Part shown: positions 49,740 through 63,517 of the stretch, piece after piece
How the letters are laid out: every line of letters starts with the position of its first letter
Numbering within the stretch: position 1 is the stretch's first letter
Source of the DNA: Augochlora pura
Taxonomy: Eukaryota; Arthropoda; Insecta; Hymenoptera; Halictidae
DNA length: 64,000 nt
Reading direction: 5' to 3'
NCBI RefSeq assembly: GCF_028453695.1
Contig: NC_135781.1
Location: 6,336,779-6,400,778 of the forward strand
The notes under the pieces: model-generated
Databases searched by the model: none
Seen by the model: the letters and a program-made list of their open reading frames with translations, nothing else
What the model was told of the DNA's origin: nothing
Program-made: the position numbers and the translations under genes

Positions 49740-50457
49740 TATAAATATATGTATATACACATGTATATGTATATACATATGTGTATGTACATATAGATAT
49801 ATGCATATATAAAAATGCACAATAAATTTGAAAATTACATTTAGAGGAACGAACAGCGTAACAATTTCTGTATTCTTTTACAGAGAATGGACCTTCGTGA
49901 TTTTGAAGAGTGTACATAAATACAATAGAGAAGGTCACGACGCTCAACATGCCATATCACTTTGCATTCTTTATCTTAATCATTTGTCTTTCGTAGTTTA
50001 TCAGATTATTACACATCAGACCTTAATTTTAATATAAGTTTATCATGATACAAATTCTAATACTAAAGGTCTATATTCACACAGATATTCGGTAAATCTA
50101 TTATTATGCAACTACAATGGCAAAGTTAGGGCTGTCTTCTAATTCTTACGAAGGGATGAATATATTACACGTGTCCGATATTTATGCGCAAATATTTTCT
50201 TACTTACCTCACTTTTACCTACTTCTTATCCACATAATCATAGTTTCTTGGTTACATATTATTATTTAATTTCACCATTCGTCACAGCATGTAGAATTAA
50301 CTTCATTTAAACATTTACCATCCTCAAAATACATCATTCAATCGTTTGGTCTCGAAACTGTCGTTAATTTTTTATCCATAAATTCAATTTATCGCTTATC
50401 TCCTAACGATCTTGTGACATCAACTATTAAACAAAACTGATGATTATCATAGCACCA

Positions 50458-53400
50458 CTAAGATGGTATATTGTTCAGTTGCACCTCGCAAGACACTGTC
50501 TCAGAACTGTCTTCAACTTTTTGTGTAGGCACCTGTGAATCAAAAGTCTCAACAGTCATTTCAGTTGTATGTGTTTTTAAAACATGTTCAACCTTTCCTT
50601 CCAAATTGTTCACCGAAGAAGATGAAGTAGACTTTGTGTTCGACTTTGATTTAGCTTGTTGTTCCAAATTATCTATTTCCGCCCAGATAGTTCTAACTTC
50701 CTTGAATAGCTAAAAAACACGTAATACTTTTTTTATACTTATCTATAACTTATATACAGGGTATTCCACACTCATGTTTCCTCTAATATTTTTTCTTATT
50801 ATCAATCATAGTTGAGACATTCGAGGTGCTCAAGTATATACAAAGTAGGCAAAACACTCCATATTTGTAACATAACTTATTTAAAGAATACGTTTATAAT
50901 TTACCTGATTAAGCCATGTTTCATCCGCTAATAATTCGTTCAATATAATTGTAGTGTCCTTATTAGGGTCTGCTACTCTTTTATCCGCAACTCTTCTCGC
51001 ACACTCCAAAAACATCAAATACTTCTGATGCGCTACTTTATTGTACAAAGCTACCTTCGCTTGACATACACGACACAGTAAAAAATCCTAGTAATCGTAC
51101 AGTAAATTCAATAGTGAAGATACATCGTAGAGTAATAAGCATAAGTAAACGAATAAGAAGTTTGCAAACAATACTTTTTCTTGAGGTATCCTTGGATCAG
51201 GTGGTGAACCTTCCAATGTAGTGGCATTATATGGTTGACCGTACAGTAAAACTCTTGCGTGAATTTTCGAATACTGGCAACCAGCACACGATTTTCCTTT
51301 GTACTCTGTAGATGGTAAATCTTTAAGAACATCAAGACATGGCCAAGTTGATATTGCATTCACAACGTTTAATCGCCATTTCGTTGTTGACAGTAGACTA
51401 CGTTTCCGTTCTTCTGTTATTTCGTCGACAGTCTTAACGTTCGACAAGAAATAATCATCTGTTCAAAATAAAAAATCCAATATTTTATCATTGTATGAAA
51501 TTGAAGACAGACACGCGCGCACACAGACGTGTGCACAAATTAGTTCCACAATTACATACCTTGTTCCTGAAATATTTCTGTAAGGAAATTCGAATCCAAA
51601 GCTTGCGAGATCAACGTTTGTATATATACCTCGAAATTATCTTGATATTTTTCGGTTTCTTTCATATATTTATCGATACCTTCGCTGAAGAACGGAAAAG
51701 AAATGAAAGTATTACAAATGCTCAGAATTACAAATATAATAAAATTCGTACAATGTAACTCACTTATCGTCAACGATCATTTCATTTCTCAAGAATTCTA
51801 CCACAGTTTCCGTTTTGCCTTGCTGCCAAAATTTTACTGGAACTTGTTGATATATGTGGCGATTTTGTGGCGCCCAACCCGAATACTAAAAACAATATCC
51901 ATATTTCAACATATCTATGTAAAAACATTCAGAAAAGAAACATTAGTTTTTTTACCGTGGATATGTTTCTGTACAATGTTTTTCCATTTGACTTGAACGG
52001 TTCATACTTTTGTAGTAATGTTTTACCATCTATTCTCCAAAGTGCTGGATATTCTTCACTCAAATCTGTTTTTATCACAACAAATTCTCCAGACTAGAAA
52101 AAAGTTCGTAAATCACATCATAAATAGATTTTGTCTTATAAGAGTTAAAAAATAATATAGAAAATCATAAACGAAAAATGAAAAATTTCATTAAAATACG
52201 TTAATGAATATGAAAAATGATTTTACCACATCTTCTGAATTGTCCGCAGAACGCTGCATGCAACGCATAAACATCTATATATTTTCATATACACATGTAT
52301 ATTAGTAATATAATTTAGGTAAATAAATGGCGTACCTTGAACGGCGAAATATCAATATCTTCATCACTGATAGACGCCAATAACTTCTCGTCTATTTTAC
52401 AAGATAATTTTCCACTAGCACTGGAAATTTTCGAGTGTGACTCGTGTTTCTTTCTGGTTTTGATTTTCGAACCGACACTGTCGCTAGAACAGTAATCACT
52501 TTCCTCTCTGACTTTTCTACTTTTTTTCGTGATAACAGGTCTGCCACGCTTTTTTTTCTTCTCTTCTTCATCTCCAACTAATTTCACAGCTGGTGTCCAA
52601 GCAGGATCAGAATCAGAGTCACCTTGCTCTTCATCGTTATCAAAGTAATCTATACCCTGTTGCCGATCTAGAAATTGTTTTACCGTAGTTTTCTCTTTTG
52701 CCTTTCTTCTGGATGTTTCCCGTCTCGGAGGTAGAAGTAACGGGTCCACTATAGCAGAAAAACATTCAATTGCCAGAAAATGCAATAACAGAGTTTAACT
52801 CTAAACAAGTTGGTGATCACTTGTATATATTTCTGTTCAATAAGATTTTTCTATTAGATTTAATGCAGCAATAATGCTTGCGGTTAATAGTGTACCTAAT
52901 GCTGGGTAATATTAATGTTTTACCTACCAACAATTATTTTACAGTCTTTAATGAATTTTATGATAGCTAGAGCAGTTTTATTCTGCTACAAAAACTGAAA
53001 AGCTATCTCGCGTAACGTAATTTATGAATTTCTTTCGAAATTAGTAAGTATACATAGTGAAACATGGTTCATCTCCTCCTTGATACAGCATAAATATTAC
53101 AAAATCTATCATTAAATTTGTGGTAGATAAAACTTTTTCGTGTACAATCCTATAAAGAGTTATTCATAGAAAGAAAGCATTTTGCATATTACCTTCTTCA
53201 TGTTTCTTCGATGTTTTACTAACTGACGAATGCAATACAGTTTCCGGCACAGATGATGCTGCGGACGCTGCGGCAGCTCTTCTCTTTCTGTCCGTTGGTC
53301 CTCCGGGTTTAATCGGTCTCCCCTTTTTTGATTTACCTTCCACTTTATTACTGGTTAGTGTATCCACTGTATTCGTGTTTGTTACTTTCTTTTCTGATTT

Positions 53401-56400
53401 CTTTGGCGGGAACAGGAAATCATCATCACTGGTAAAACCATCATCACTAGAATCAAAAGTCTGCTTTTTCCGTTCTTTCGGCAGTGGAAAATACCGAGGA
53501 TCGTTGGCATAATCGATTACTGGTGATTCTTTAGGTGGTGGTGGTGGTGGTTTTTCCACTTGCGATTTCACTGTCTCGCCATTTGTAGCATTTTCTGTTG
53601 GTTTGCTGGAATCTACAGGGACATAAGGTTTCAACCTGCTCCACGTTGCTTTTCTACCACCTCGAACTGCGGGCGGAGGCGACGGATCTCTTTCACCTTG
53701 CAAGAACTTCAAGTAACTAGTCATAAATCCCGAATTGGGATCCTTGTTGGGTCGCTTGAAATCTTTATTTAACGTGCTACTCGTTTCGAGCGATTGTTGG
53801 CTTTGTTGTAAAAAACCTAATTCTTCTTCAATGTTAGGAACAATTACTTTAGGCTGGTCGTCTCTCACTTCTTGGCTATAATTAGTATTTTGATTTACTG
53901 TGTTCTCACCGAAACCGATCGGTGTGATTTCAACGGAAGATTGAAACTCGTGCGAGTGATGATGACTTGGAGGAATATGGAAAGCAGGAAAATATGGAAT
54001 TGGGGGCGGCGCATGATGATGAGAAACCATCAGAGACTGATGCTGATGCGCTGGTGTACCAACAAAATTGCTAGAATGGTGTAAGGTTGATTGCGAACTG
54101 AAAGCACCTGATGTGCCAGGAAACATTTTTGCAGGCGGTGGTGGTAAATTCCATCTTTCAAAATCGAAATAGCCATTTTGTTGCTGTTGATTTGTATTAT
54201 GGTGAGCAGGTGGAGGTATTCTACTTAAATATTCCGTCACCGTTGCCGTGCCACTAACTTCGTTTAAAGAAGAACTGTGTCCACACTTTTCTAAATTCTT
54301 CCTCTTTTTACTTACACTATCCAGCTTGCGACGTTCTTCCGTTTGTTTCTGTTGTTGTTCAGCTGGAGCAACAGAAACGGCGGTAGTTTGTTGTTGTAAT
54401 TGACACGAGCTTTGTTGTAAAGTTTGTAAATTTTTCACTATACTCATAGGATCTCCTCTGCAGCTACTTAAATCCTGCAAAGTCACTTGGTTTGATTCAA
54501 AATATGTCTGTTGTCTATCAGAAACATTTATTACTCGTTGCACTTGTTGCTGAACTGGCAAAGTTTGAGCATTTATTTCAGCATTTCCACCGGCGTATAA
54601 AGCAACAGAAAATTTCCTATTTCCCACTGGATGCCGATTCTCATTTTCCCAACAGATCTGCTTCTGTGTCTGTGTTTGCGTTTGCGAGAAATCTTGTTGT
54701 TGTCTGTCATAATTTTTGTTATCCGTATTGTACGTCGTTTTAGTTTCAGTAGTACCTAAGGCGCGTGTAATTACCGATGAATAAACAACTTGTCCCTGCG
54801 ATGCAGGTCGTGGCACAGTAACGTCCAATGGCGACAGCGGTGTAACTTGTACAGAATTTTTGTAAGCTGGTCCACTTGTGCACTGATTTCCGTTATTTTC
54901 TGAATGTTGTTGCAAAGGAGAAGGAGATGACATTGCAGTCAATGGACTATTATACATAGGGTAAGCAGGACTTGGTACATGTCCCAGAGGACTTGCCTGC
55001 GAATGCGCCTGCAACGGACTTGGTCTTCGTGGTACCACAACACTACAGTCAGGTCCATTCTGAGCAGAATTATTAGATGGGTATGTAGAGTCAGTTGAAG
55101 CTGCAGACTTTGATCTACCTGAATGATGATATTCAGAATCAGATCCTGTTAGATAATGTCTGTATGGTGTTTGCTGTTGTTGCTGACTCAAAACATGAAA
55201 CTGTGGTTGCTGCTGCTGTTGTTGTTGTGGTTGTTGAGAATGGGTTTGCAAGTTGTTATTTGATGGCTGTTGAGTTCTTTGATTACTGATTTTCCCACTA
55301 ACACTTGAACAATTTGTGTTATTACCAGCTGTATAGTTTAAACTCCGTGACTCCATAATAGAAAAACTAATTGGCGATGATTGTGTACTATCTTGCGACG
55401 TTTGTTCATTTCGCCTGTGTTCACTGTGAGCATTCAATTCTGGATATATCTTCGTCTGAGCCTTTGTTTGAATGCTTTGTTGAGATACAGTAGCTATCTT
55501 GTTCGGTGGTGAAGGAAAGTTACTGTTTCGAGTAGAAGAAGATTTATCTTGAGCTTGGGTTGGTACAGATCTGACAGATGTATTCAAAAATATAGTTGTA
55601 GATGCAACTGACCTGGCAGGTGGCTGTGGAATTCTATACTCTTTCCCTGTTGTATTGTTTGGAGCAGAAACAATGCAAGATTGTTGATGCTGAAGAGAAG
55701 GTTGCACCTTTCCATTGGATGTCTGGTTTCCATTAGTTGTAGAATAATTATTTGATAATGTTTCAGAGCTAAAGGTTGTAGGTACTTGTTGGAAAAATGA
55801 TTGATTACTGCTTGTTTGTGATGTAGGAACCACTGATTTAACATTTACTGTTGGCGATTGTGCTCTAACATTTATAGCTTTTTTACTATCTGAGTAAGTC
55901 GTTGACTTGAACTCTGCAGTAGAGACAGAAGGAGAAGGCAGCTGAGAATTTATATTATTGATAGGTTGACTTGTAGAAAAATGAGAATTAAACGTGTTCT
56001 CGTAAACACCAGTAGCAGGTTTTGTTGTAGATGATGGGCCTGGAGACGATGGAACAACACTTTCATGTGGTAAGATCCCAAAAGGACTGGGTAATTGCGC
56101 ATTATTTTGATGAGACCAAGCTAGTGCAGATGTCGGTGATGTAGCCGTTGTACCCTGGTGCTCGAAAAACGTTGGTTGATGCGCCGAGCTATAATTCTCC
56201 CTCAGTATAGGGATCTCAGGTTCACTTGTGGTATTCTGTTTTGTTACCGATACTGCTTGAGCTTGAGCCTGAGCTTGAGCAAGAGCTTGCCTGTGCTGTG
56301 TAACATAATGTGCCTGTTTCGGATTAGGATGGTGAAACAGGGGTGAAAAGACATCATATCCCACAGGGGGTGGAGATAGAAATCCCCCTGGGTTGAAAGG

Positions 56401-56610
56401 AGAAGGCTGACCCGCCAGAGTTGCTGTTGTATGCGCTGCTTGTAAAATTAATTGCGATGTGGTTGATGGAACTGCCTGACTAGCAGCTGTTGCTAAGTGA
56501 TGAGATACAAAATCGCTGCTTGTGCTCGAGGTTGTTGACTGAAACGTATTGGTTGCACTACTTGCCGTAAGACGATTATACGATGTGTACCATGGACCAA
56601 CGGGATCCAT
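50458..56610 (-). CDS. PRR12/QSER1-like nuclear protein (DUF4211)
   Basis: Nine exons on the - strand: 53193-56610, 52336-52748, 52227-52274, 51956-52093, 51764-51885, 51560-51684, 51175-51458, 50905-51087 and 50458-50709, giving 1660 residues. The first 1140 residues are one giant exon of Ser/Gln/Pro/Thr low complexity with AQAQAQAQA and poly-Gln runs, ending in GFMTSYLKFLQGERDPSPPP and an AT-hook-like KKGRPIKPGG. The second exon is acidic/basic with KKRGRPVITKKSRK. The folded C-terminal part (~1294-1576) matches the DUF4211 region of vertebrate PRR12 and QSER1 (EEYPALWRIDGKTLLQKYEP, KSCAGCQYSKIHARVLLYG, LLCRVCQAKVALYNKVAHQK). The CxxC pairs suggest metal binding. QSER1 is linked to DNA methylation control in mammals; the insect role is not known to me. 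Confidence 0.87.
52227..52274 (-). other. 48-base micro-exon in the PRR12/QSER1-like gene
   Basis: The exon adds MFMRCMQRSADNSEDV between an acidic linker and the DUF4211-like region. It is flanked by ATATAG and GTAAAA signals and is in phase 0 on both sides, so skipping keeps the frame. The acceptor is pyrimidine-poor, which fits regulated inclusion. Confidence 0.6.
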
Positions 56611-59383
56611 TACCCAAACTTGGCACGGTAGTGCCTAGTCTGCTTGGTCCACGTACAGCAGACTTTCTTCTATGTAAATGTTACTCATATATTCTATAAT
56701 ATTCATAACATAACTTTTTGTTATAACTTTTGTATGTCTAGTCCTGGTATTATGTAAAAAAAAGTATACCAAAAACTATTTCACTGTATATAAAGGTTAT
56801 AAATTTTCATCCAATGTGGGCTGACAATATGATACAATGGTTTCTCCATTTTATTCTGGAAAACAACAAAATGTTCTTATGTAAAATTTGAGGAAAAATT
56901 CTCAAATGAGTTTGCAAACAATCTAGCTTTATACACTTATAATACTTATAAACAATACAGTGTTATATTTTTAGTAAAAGAAAAGTGATCCTATTGTATA
57001 TACACAATGGAGCTATTAATACAAGCATTATCAACAATATTGGATGTCTCAATAATACTGGTTAAACGTGAAAAATATAAACCTTCAAAGGTATTATTTA
57101 TCACATAAAATGTCAAACAGTATATCATAATAATAGTACATGTTAACTTTTTATCCTATTGATGTGCTATTTCTCATTAACCGATGTTACTATTACAAGT
57201 GTACAATAACGAATTCATTTATTGAAATAACTATAAAAATTGATCAGTCATAAGACTTCCTAAAAAACAAGAAGAAACTTACGTTTTTATAATATCCTTC
57301 CGGCACCAAAACAATAGAATGTATGCTACCAGAGGTAGCAAAAGAATCAGTGTTGTTCGATGTTTTACACGAATCGTGCTGCTTGGAAAGTGTAGAAATA
57401 GAGGTCTATAGAAAAAGAAACAAATAACAAATGTGCGTCGGTTTTTAAGAATTGAAGAGAACCTAGTGTAGCGTCTTTTCATGACCTATTATGTTAGGGT
57501 CCTTAGATGTTTCGTCCGTGCATATTGGTCTTTGTCGTAGATGATTTAATCGCTGCATTCCCTGCCAGCGATAATTGCTAAACTGATAATTTCACATTCG
57601 CCGATATATCGCCATATGTCTTGAATACTGATTACATTTGCCGGTGTACAAAAAGATATAACGTCTCATCGAATAACACAATAAATATGGCTACACAAAC
57701 TTGGCCAACGCACGACACACGATCGGCTGGCACTGTGATTATGCTCACATGATTCGAACATCCAAAGAAAAGTGTACATTCCTGGTACACCCTAGACCCG
57801 GTACTTACGCACACACCGCGCTCAGTTACCGTCACACGGGCTCATTTATCGCGGGGAATTGAACGATATTACCCCGCAGTGCCCATTATAGGCCGCCATT
57901 TTGAATCGAATCAACAATGAACCGCGCCATCTAGCAAATCAGAATCTTCAAAAGATAACCCCCAGAGCGGGATTTTTCAAGAAAATTATGAATTTGTTTA
58001 CTATCTTTCATTGAAACCTTCTTTTTATTCCCACAATATTCTCCTATCGTTGTACTGTGGATATATTATCATTTTAAAATATTTCTACATAAAAACACAA
58101 TATCATTATGCAATGAGACACAACAGAGAACAATACAGAATGGGTGATGTGTTACGTTACAAGTATGTAAATGCACCTGTTGATTGCGAAATTAATTCTT
58201 TGAAAATACTTTCAATATAGGACATAAACAAAAATGAACTACCGATTATGAAAATGTTATTATATTTCATCCTAATACAAAGAAAATTGATTGAAATTTA
58301 TTCAAATATTATTAATTAAAATTGGTATGCGCATGATAACATTTATTATAATGGTAATGTGTAAAGAATATATTTATTGTAACTATAATAATCATAATAA
58401 TAATATTATAACTCGAACATATGATCGTTTCAGTTACTGAATGAAATAGGTATCACCCCTTCGATAACTGCCAAATTATTGCTACTGTGGAGAAAGTGAG
58501 CAGGCAGTTTTTTAAATTACATGTTGCAAGCTGCCTTACCTGTTACTATAAAAAAAAAATAGAATTCAACCATTAAGACACTTAGTTGTGTATATTGCAG
58601 ATATCTTGAAAAGTACACTGATACCACTGTGCACTAATACGAAAAATTTATAATGTAAAATTTGTGACACTGGACATTGTTTATATGAATATTACACAAA
58701 TATACATTAACCGCTTTTCTTATGCTGTTATAAGTGAAATATTATACTGTACAATGTTCTAATATTATAGCTGGAAGTGTAGTGCATAAAAGGAATTTGA
58801 AATAGAATTGGACATGATGAATTCTACCATAAAGCAAAGTGATACAGTGGCGTTATCAGTATTTTGATATCATACAATATTTTTTAAATGTCTTTGTACA
58901 TACATTTAGAACTAGTTGCATTTTAAACATTCTCTTGAATGCTAATTTTATTTTGTATTCAAGGAATTTTCTTTATAAATTTTAACTCAAGAGATTTTTT
59001 TCGACACATCAACATGATATAACCAAGTGTCAGAAAGAATGAGAAAATATGCAACATAATATATAACAACTTAGAACAAGTAAATAAATAATTTATACAT
59101 TAAATTACGTAAGTATTCATGAAATATTTTCTTACAAATGGATCCGAGTAAATATGCTAATGAGAATTTTCAAATAATAATAAACATAATTATGTAAGAA
59201 TAAATAAACAATATCAGGCAGCACGATCAGGATGCACAATACGATTCTGCTTTGGTTTTTATGAAATATACCCATATTAATTCCTAATTACGGTAACATT
59301 ACAAAATGCAATATACGTAGGATGGCCAATATTGCTCTGTTTTATTCACGCTGTTCTCATTTGTACGACAAATTATTTAACGG
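56611..59383. other. Upstream region of the PRR12/QSER1-like gene and TFIIH 3' region
   Basis: Non-coding 5' UTR exons of the - strand gene are likely between 57250 and 57960, but I could not fix their borders. The most promoter-like part is 57850-57960. The stretch 58000-59383 is AT-rich and includes the 3' UTR of the TFIIH p62 gene; no gene is seen. Confidence 0.5.
57891..57903 (-). promoter_or_regulatory. YY1-like element near the PRR12/QSER1-like start
   Basis: On the - strand CAAAATGGCGGCC is a full YY1/Pho match in the orientation used just downstream of many transcription starts. It lies 1.28 kb upstream of the ATG in the least AT-rich part of the spacer, so I infer the core promoter is nearby. 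Confidence 0.5.
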
Positions 59384-61743
59384 CTACCTCATTTGCATTT
59401 TACGTTGTTGCCAAACTGCAAATTTTCTATATGCTGTGTTCAATAATTGATTTAAATGACTCGTCAAGTGTTGACTGACAGCGGAAAAGTCACGCTGAAC
59501 GCGATCCTAAAAAAGATATAATATTACACATGCAATTGAAACTGATAACTTAATAACATATACGTAACGAAAGACTTACTTCAAAAGGTTTAAGTTTAGC
59601 AGAATGAAATCTGTGTAATGCTTCGTGCATTCTAATTGCTTTTTCTTCAAGCTGTGGTGTAGTGGGTGGAAAACTACGCCAAAAATGCCTTAAAAGTTCA
59701 CATGTACAAACATAAACGTTGCGTAACTCTTTTTCTAAATCCTTTGGTATTAATTCTGTGAATATATAGAATTTTGTACCATGTTTTAACAAAATTGTGC
59801 AAATATTTGAATTCCCAGATTTTTCCAATAATTCACTTACGTCCAAGGCTTTCTTCTCTAAAGCCTTTCATCAGCAAACCACCGGGAGTTAATTCTCCTA
59901 AAGCTGAGACAGCTGCAGCTGGACTAACTAACGACGTTGCTAATTGCCGCGGTATACTATTCCCTGTCAACCATCCATTTGCTTCCTTTTTCAATTGATT
60001 TATGGTCATATAAAGCTCTTCGGATGTGGGCACTGTATTACCGTATCCTGGTACAGGACCGTGTAAATATCTGTCTATGTGTGTCAAGTTTAGTGGTGCA
60101 CTACGATTTGTGTTTGTGTCACAATTACTATCAAGATCATCGTACGTTAGTTTTTCTTGTATTCTGAGCTGTAAGCGTGAAATATTTTGTTGTTATTACT
60201 AATAATTAACAATGTATGAAATGATATTATCAAAACATGTAAATTACGAGTTTACCTTTTTCGTTTTTGGTTGTTCATCTGATCGATTAGAAAGTACAGA
60301 TTTGCTCGCAGAGGGTGTTGATCCATTTAACTGTGGTTGAGTAGGTTGCATAGATTGTTTGGCAGTGCTGGCTTTTAAAACCATAATGCTATGTTGATTA
60401 AATCTTTTGATCATACTTTGATGAACAATGTTTCCCGAAAGTTTGTCGGACTTGTTTGGTCCATTTCCATAATTTTCATCCAGAGTTTGATCTTCAAAAG
60501 AGGTAATATCTACCAAAGGATCATCGATACCTGACTGAATATCTTTCTTGAGTTCTTGATCATCTATTTTGGCACATTCGGTAAAAAGGTCTTTGGTCCC
60601 CGCATTGATACGATCTCGATGAAAATAATGCGACTGAAAGAATTTTGTCCAAAAATCGGATTCGGACATTTTATGAGGCACATTTTCTTGATGTTTTCGT
60701 TTTACTGCAGGATACGTCTTAAATATACATTCTATCACATCGACAGTCAGATTATACTTTAATCCATTGCAACCGTCGGTTTGTGGTTTTATGTCAGCCT
60801 AAAAAAAAATGTAGTTTTATGCTAACTGAATCAATTTCTGGTTAGTAATTGCAACCTAAATATATATTTTACCAAAAAAGCACTATTAACACCAATTTCT
60901 TGACGCTGACTTTTTTTAGCTTGTGTATGTTCTGCAGCATGTTGTGACCAAAATTCTTCGGATGAAATAACTTGAGTAATCACTAAATCTCTATACAATT
61001 GTAATAGTACTGGATTTTCCTGGAGCATTCTAAAAAATCATATTATATTGTCATTTGCAAATAGAACAAATTATAAATTACAATATCAACAATATTACCT
61101 ATTCTTCTCTTCTAATTCCTTATTCACTTTTCTTTTAAATTTTGGTAATAGTTGCTGAAGTAACTCTTTCACATCATCACGATCCTTTATTTGCGCCTCC
61201 TGTCCATTTCTATTTACAAAATGAAACGTAGATGAAGAACTATCATGTAATACAACTTGCAGTTGTATTTTTGACTTTCCTTCTGGTGATATCTTTTGCA
61301 CTAAAAAAGAAAAGTATTAAGAGGATATATTTTTTTAAATCTTTAAGAATGTAAAGAATTTATATTGAAATTGGATCTAAAATACATGTACATATGTATG
61401 TGTAGATGTTTATGTTATATATGTTTATATATATATATATATATATATGCTAATGTTGTTTAAAATAGGTAAACAACAAAAAGAAAAAGAATTAACTAAA
61501 AAATGCAATGAATTTATAGCAATATGTTCTTTTTTCTGCAATATTTCTTTTATTAAACAATATATCATTGATTACACGGATGATCTTACATTTAATATCT
61601 GCATACTTGTGACTAACAGAGACAGTGTCTCTGTTATCGAGCATCCAAGCTATTCGTTCGTTCATAACATATAAAGTGCCATCTCCCTTTTTATATCGAA
61701 CTTGTCCTACTTGCATCAAAACATCTTCTGACGATGTAGTCAT
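59384..61743 (-). CDS. Tfb1: TFIIH core subunit p62 (GTF2H1/Tfb1)
   Basis: Seven exons on the - strand: 61590-61743, 61099-61300, 60873-61029, 60256-60798, 59841-60168, 59580-59755 and 59384-59506, giving 560 residues, like animal p62 (about 550). The N-terminal PH-like domain (~1-110) reads through QKISPEGKSKIQLQVVLHD and LLQQLLPKFKRKVNKELEEK. Two BSD domains carry the FW signatures SSEEFWSQHA (~145) and ESDFWTKFFQSHYFHRDR (~230). The C-terminus contains LRNVYVCTCELLRHFWRSFP and ends in NTAYRKFAVWQQRKMQMR, as in other p62 proteins. TFIIH opens promoter DNA for RNA polymerase II and unwinds DNA in nucleotide excision repair. All junctions are in frame. Confidence 0.97.
61425..61448. repeat. 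(TA)n microsatellite in p62 intron 1
   Basis: About eleven TA dinucleotides, preceded by a degenerate TATG/TACA stretch from about 61383. Confidence 0.8.
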
Positions 61744-63517
61744 GGTGGATTTATTGCACTAGATAATTCTTCTAAAAATAATAGGTACGAGCCTAAAAAA
61801 GATATATCGTAAAGTAAATATCTAATATTCGTCGCAAGACAGTATATTTATAATTTTTTGTTTTACTATCAGATTGGTTACACAAAATTATTTTAAATAG
61901 AAAAACAAAATATATATAAAATTCAGTAATGTGATATACATATAAAGTTCTATCCTTGTGCAGCACTGTAAAATTACTTCTATAAGATAACCGAGATTTA
62001 ATAACGAAATTGATAATTAAAAAATATTTACATGTATTATAATAATTAACCATATTATTTAAAAATCAGATATTTATAGTAAAAACATGTAATAACAGAG
62101 GATATTGCTGAAGAGAAACGTTACAAATGTAGAAAATGCCATATTATCAAATTAAAAATTAAATTTGTCATTAATTATAGATTAAACGACCACTCTTTTA
62201 ATTAACAGAAAAATGATCAAATTACACAATTTCAAGGAAAATATAGTACTACATAGAAATTACGATTTGTCACTGTGCGTCCTTGAATATCAGATTACAA
62301 CATAACAATTTTCGTAAAAAGTATTTTTTAAATATATTTTGATAGGATAGGCTCATATTGGAATCAATGAAATTCGACAAGCAGTGAAATTTCGAAAAAT
62401 GTAAATGAAATCTAAAGTCTACATTGGAAACCAAACATTCATATGATTTCGTTCATGACTCGCGTCTCAATTTATTAATTACAATTATCGAGGAAAAGAA
62501 GACTTTTGGTATTGCTTAAAGCCTGGATCGTGCATTGTTTGATTTTACAAATGGAAAATTTGATTATAATAGATTCATTTACCGGTAACAAAGTGTGAAA
62601 AACCGTAGAACAATGCAGAAGCCCGTTGGGCGGCACGGCCATGTGCAGAAACACACATCAGTGGACGCATCGCGAAGCAAAGACGGCTGCGAACGAACCG
62701 TCGGTACGAACAGCACCATCGACCTGCCGAGACTACCGCACTCTGTTGTTCAACACAGCCTCTATTAACATTTCTCTTATTAAGCGATTTTATTCTTCCT
62801 TCTATCTTTTTCGTTCAAATTACATTGCTACGACATTCTATAATCTCTTATATACATCTAGAATTTCTATTGCAGATACACATTCTAAAAAATAATCATT
62901 TCATATTGTAGAGTCGTTGATTTGACTAAAACAGCGCAAATTGTATTCTTACGATATACATAAAAGCATGCGTAGTTACAAGAGCGCTGAATGGAGTCAG
63001 ATTTGAATCAGCTACAGAGAAATTATTATAATTATAAGCGTCTTTTATTACTCAACTTTTAATTAAATCAATCAATTATATTATAAATAATTATATATAT
63101 TGTTGAAACTTGATTGATTTACTGGCTTCAGTAATGAGACATTTTGTATTAAGTATATGATTAGTCAACGAAACATATGAATTGTACTATAGTGATTTTC
63201 AAATACAAACCTATGTACTATATGTGAACACAAGCTGTCACTTAAATTAATGCAGATTGCGAATTTGATATCAAAACTAATACAAGTTTTCCAATAATTT
63301 TATTATATCAACGAAAATTTGTATTCAATTTAAAATCAAATGGAAGGTAATGTGCATATACATGGTAATATTAATTTCTTATATTTTTTTATACATATTT
63401 AAGCGAATTATAAAAAGATTATCGCAAGGTAAATTAATTTGTTTTACTATTTATTTTTGTAGGTTTATTACTAGGTTATAAACATTAATCAAATTAAATG
63501 ATTATATTAGATTTAAA
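61744..63517. other. Divergent intergenic region
   Basis: The region separates p62 (-) from the pitchfork-like gene (+). It is AT-rich apart from a locally GC-rich 150 bases at about 62600-62750 with no recognisable product. No gene is supported; the open frame at 62626-62895 has no conserved feature. Confidence 0.55.

Larger units (their letters stand above)
46704..50457. other. AT-rich spacer between Caprin and the PRR12/QSER1-like gene
   Basis: The Caprin promoter is presumably at about 46704-46850. No other gene is supported. The tract at 47864-47964 alternates purines and pyrimidines. TA/CA microsatellites at ~49360-49430 and ~49740-49812 flank the MITE at 49431-49739. Confidence 0.6.

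Noticed and set aside
50756..50770. ACAGGGTATTCCACA inside a PRR12/QSER1-like intron as a second MITE
   Set aside because: Only one terminus-like motif is seen and no partner end, so it is at most a remnant and is not annotated as an element.
53560..55289. Short + strand frames inside the giant exon of the PRR12/QSER1-like gene
   Set aside because: They are shadows of the 1139-codon - strand exon.
62626..62895. 89-codon + strand frame in a GC-richer patch
   Set aside because: No domain, signal peptide or splice context, and the composition changes abruptly to AT-coded residues.
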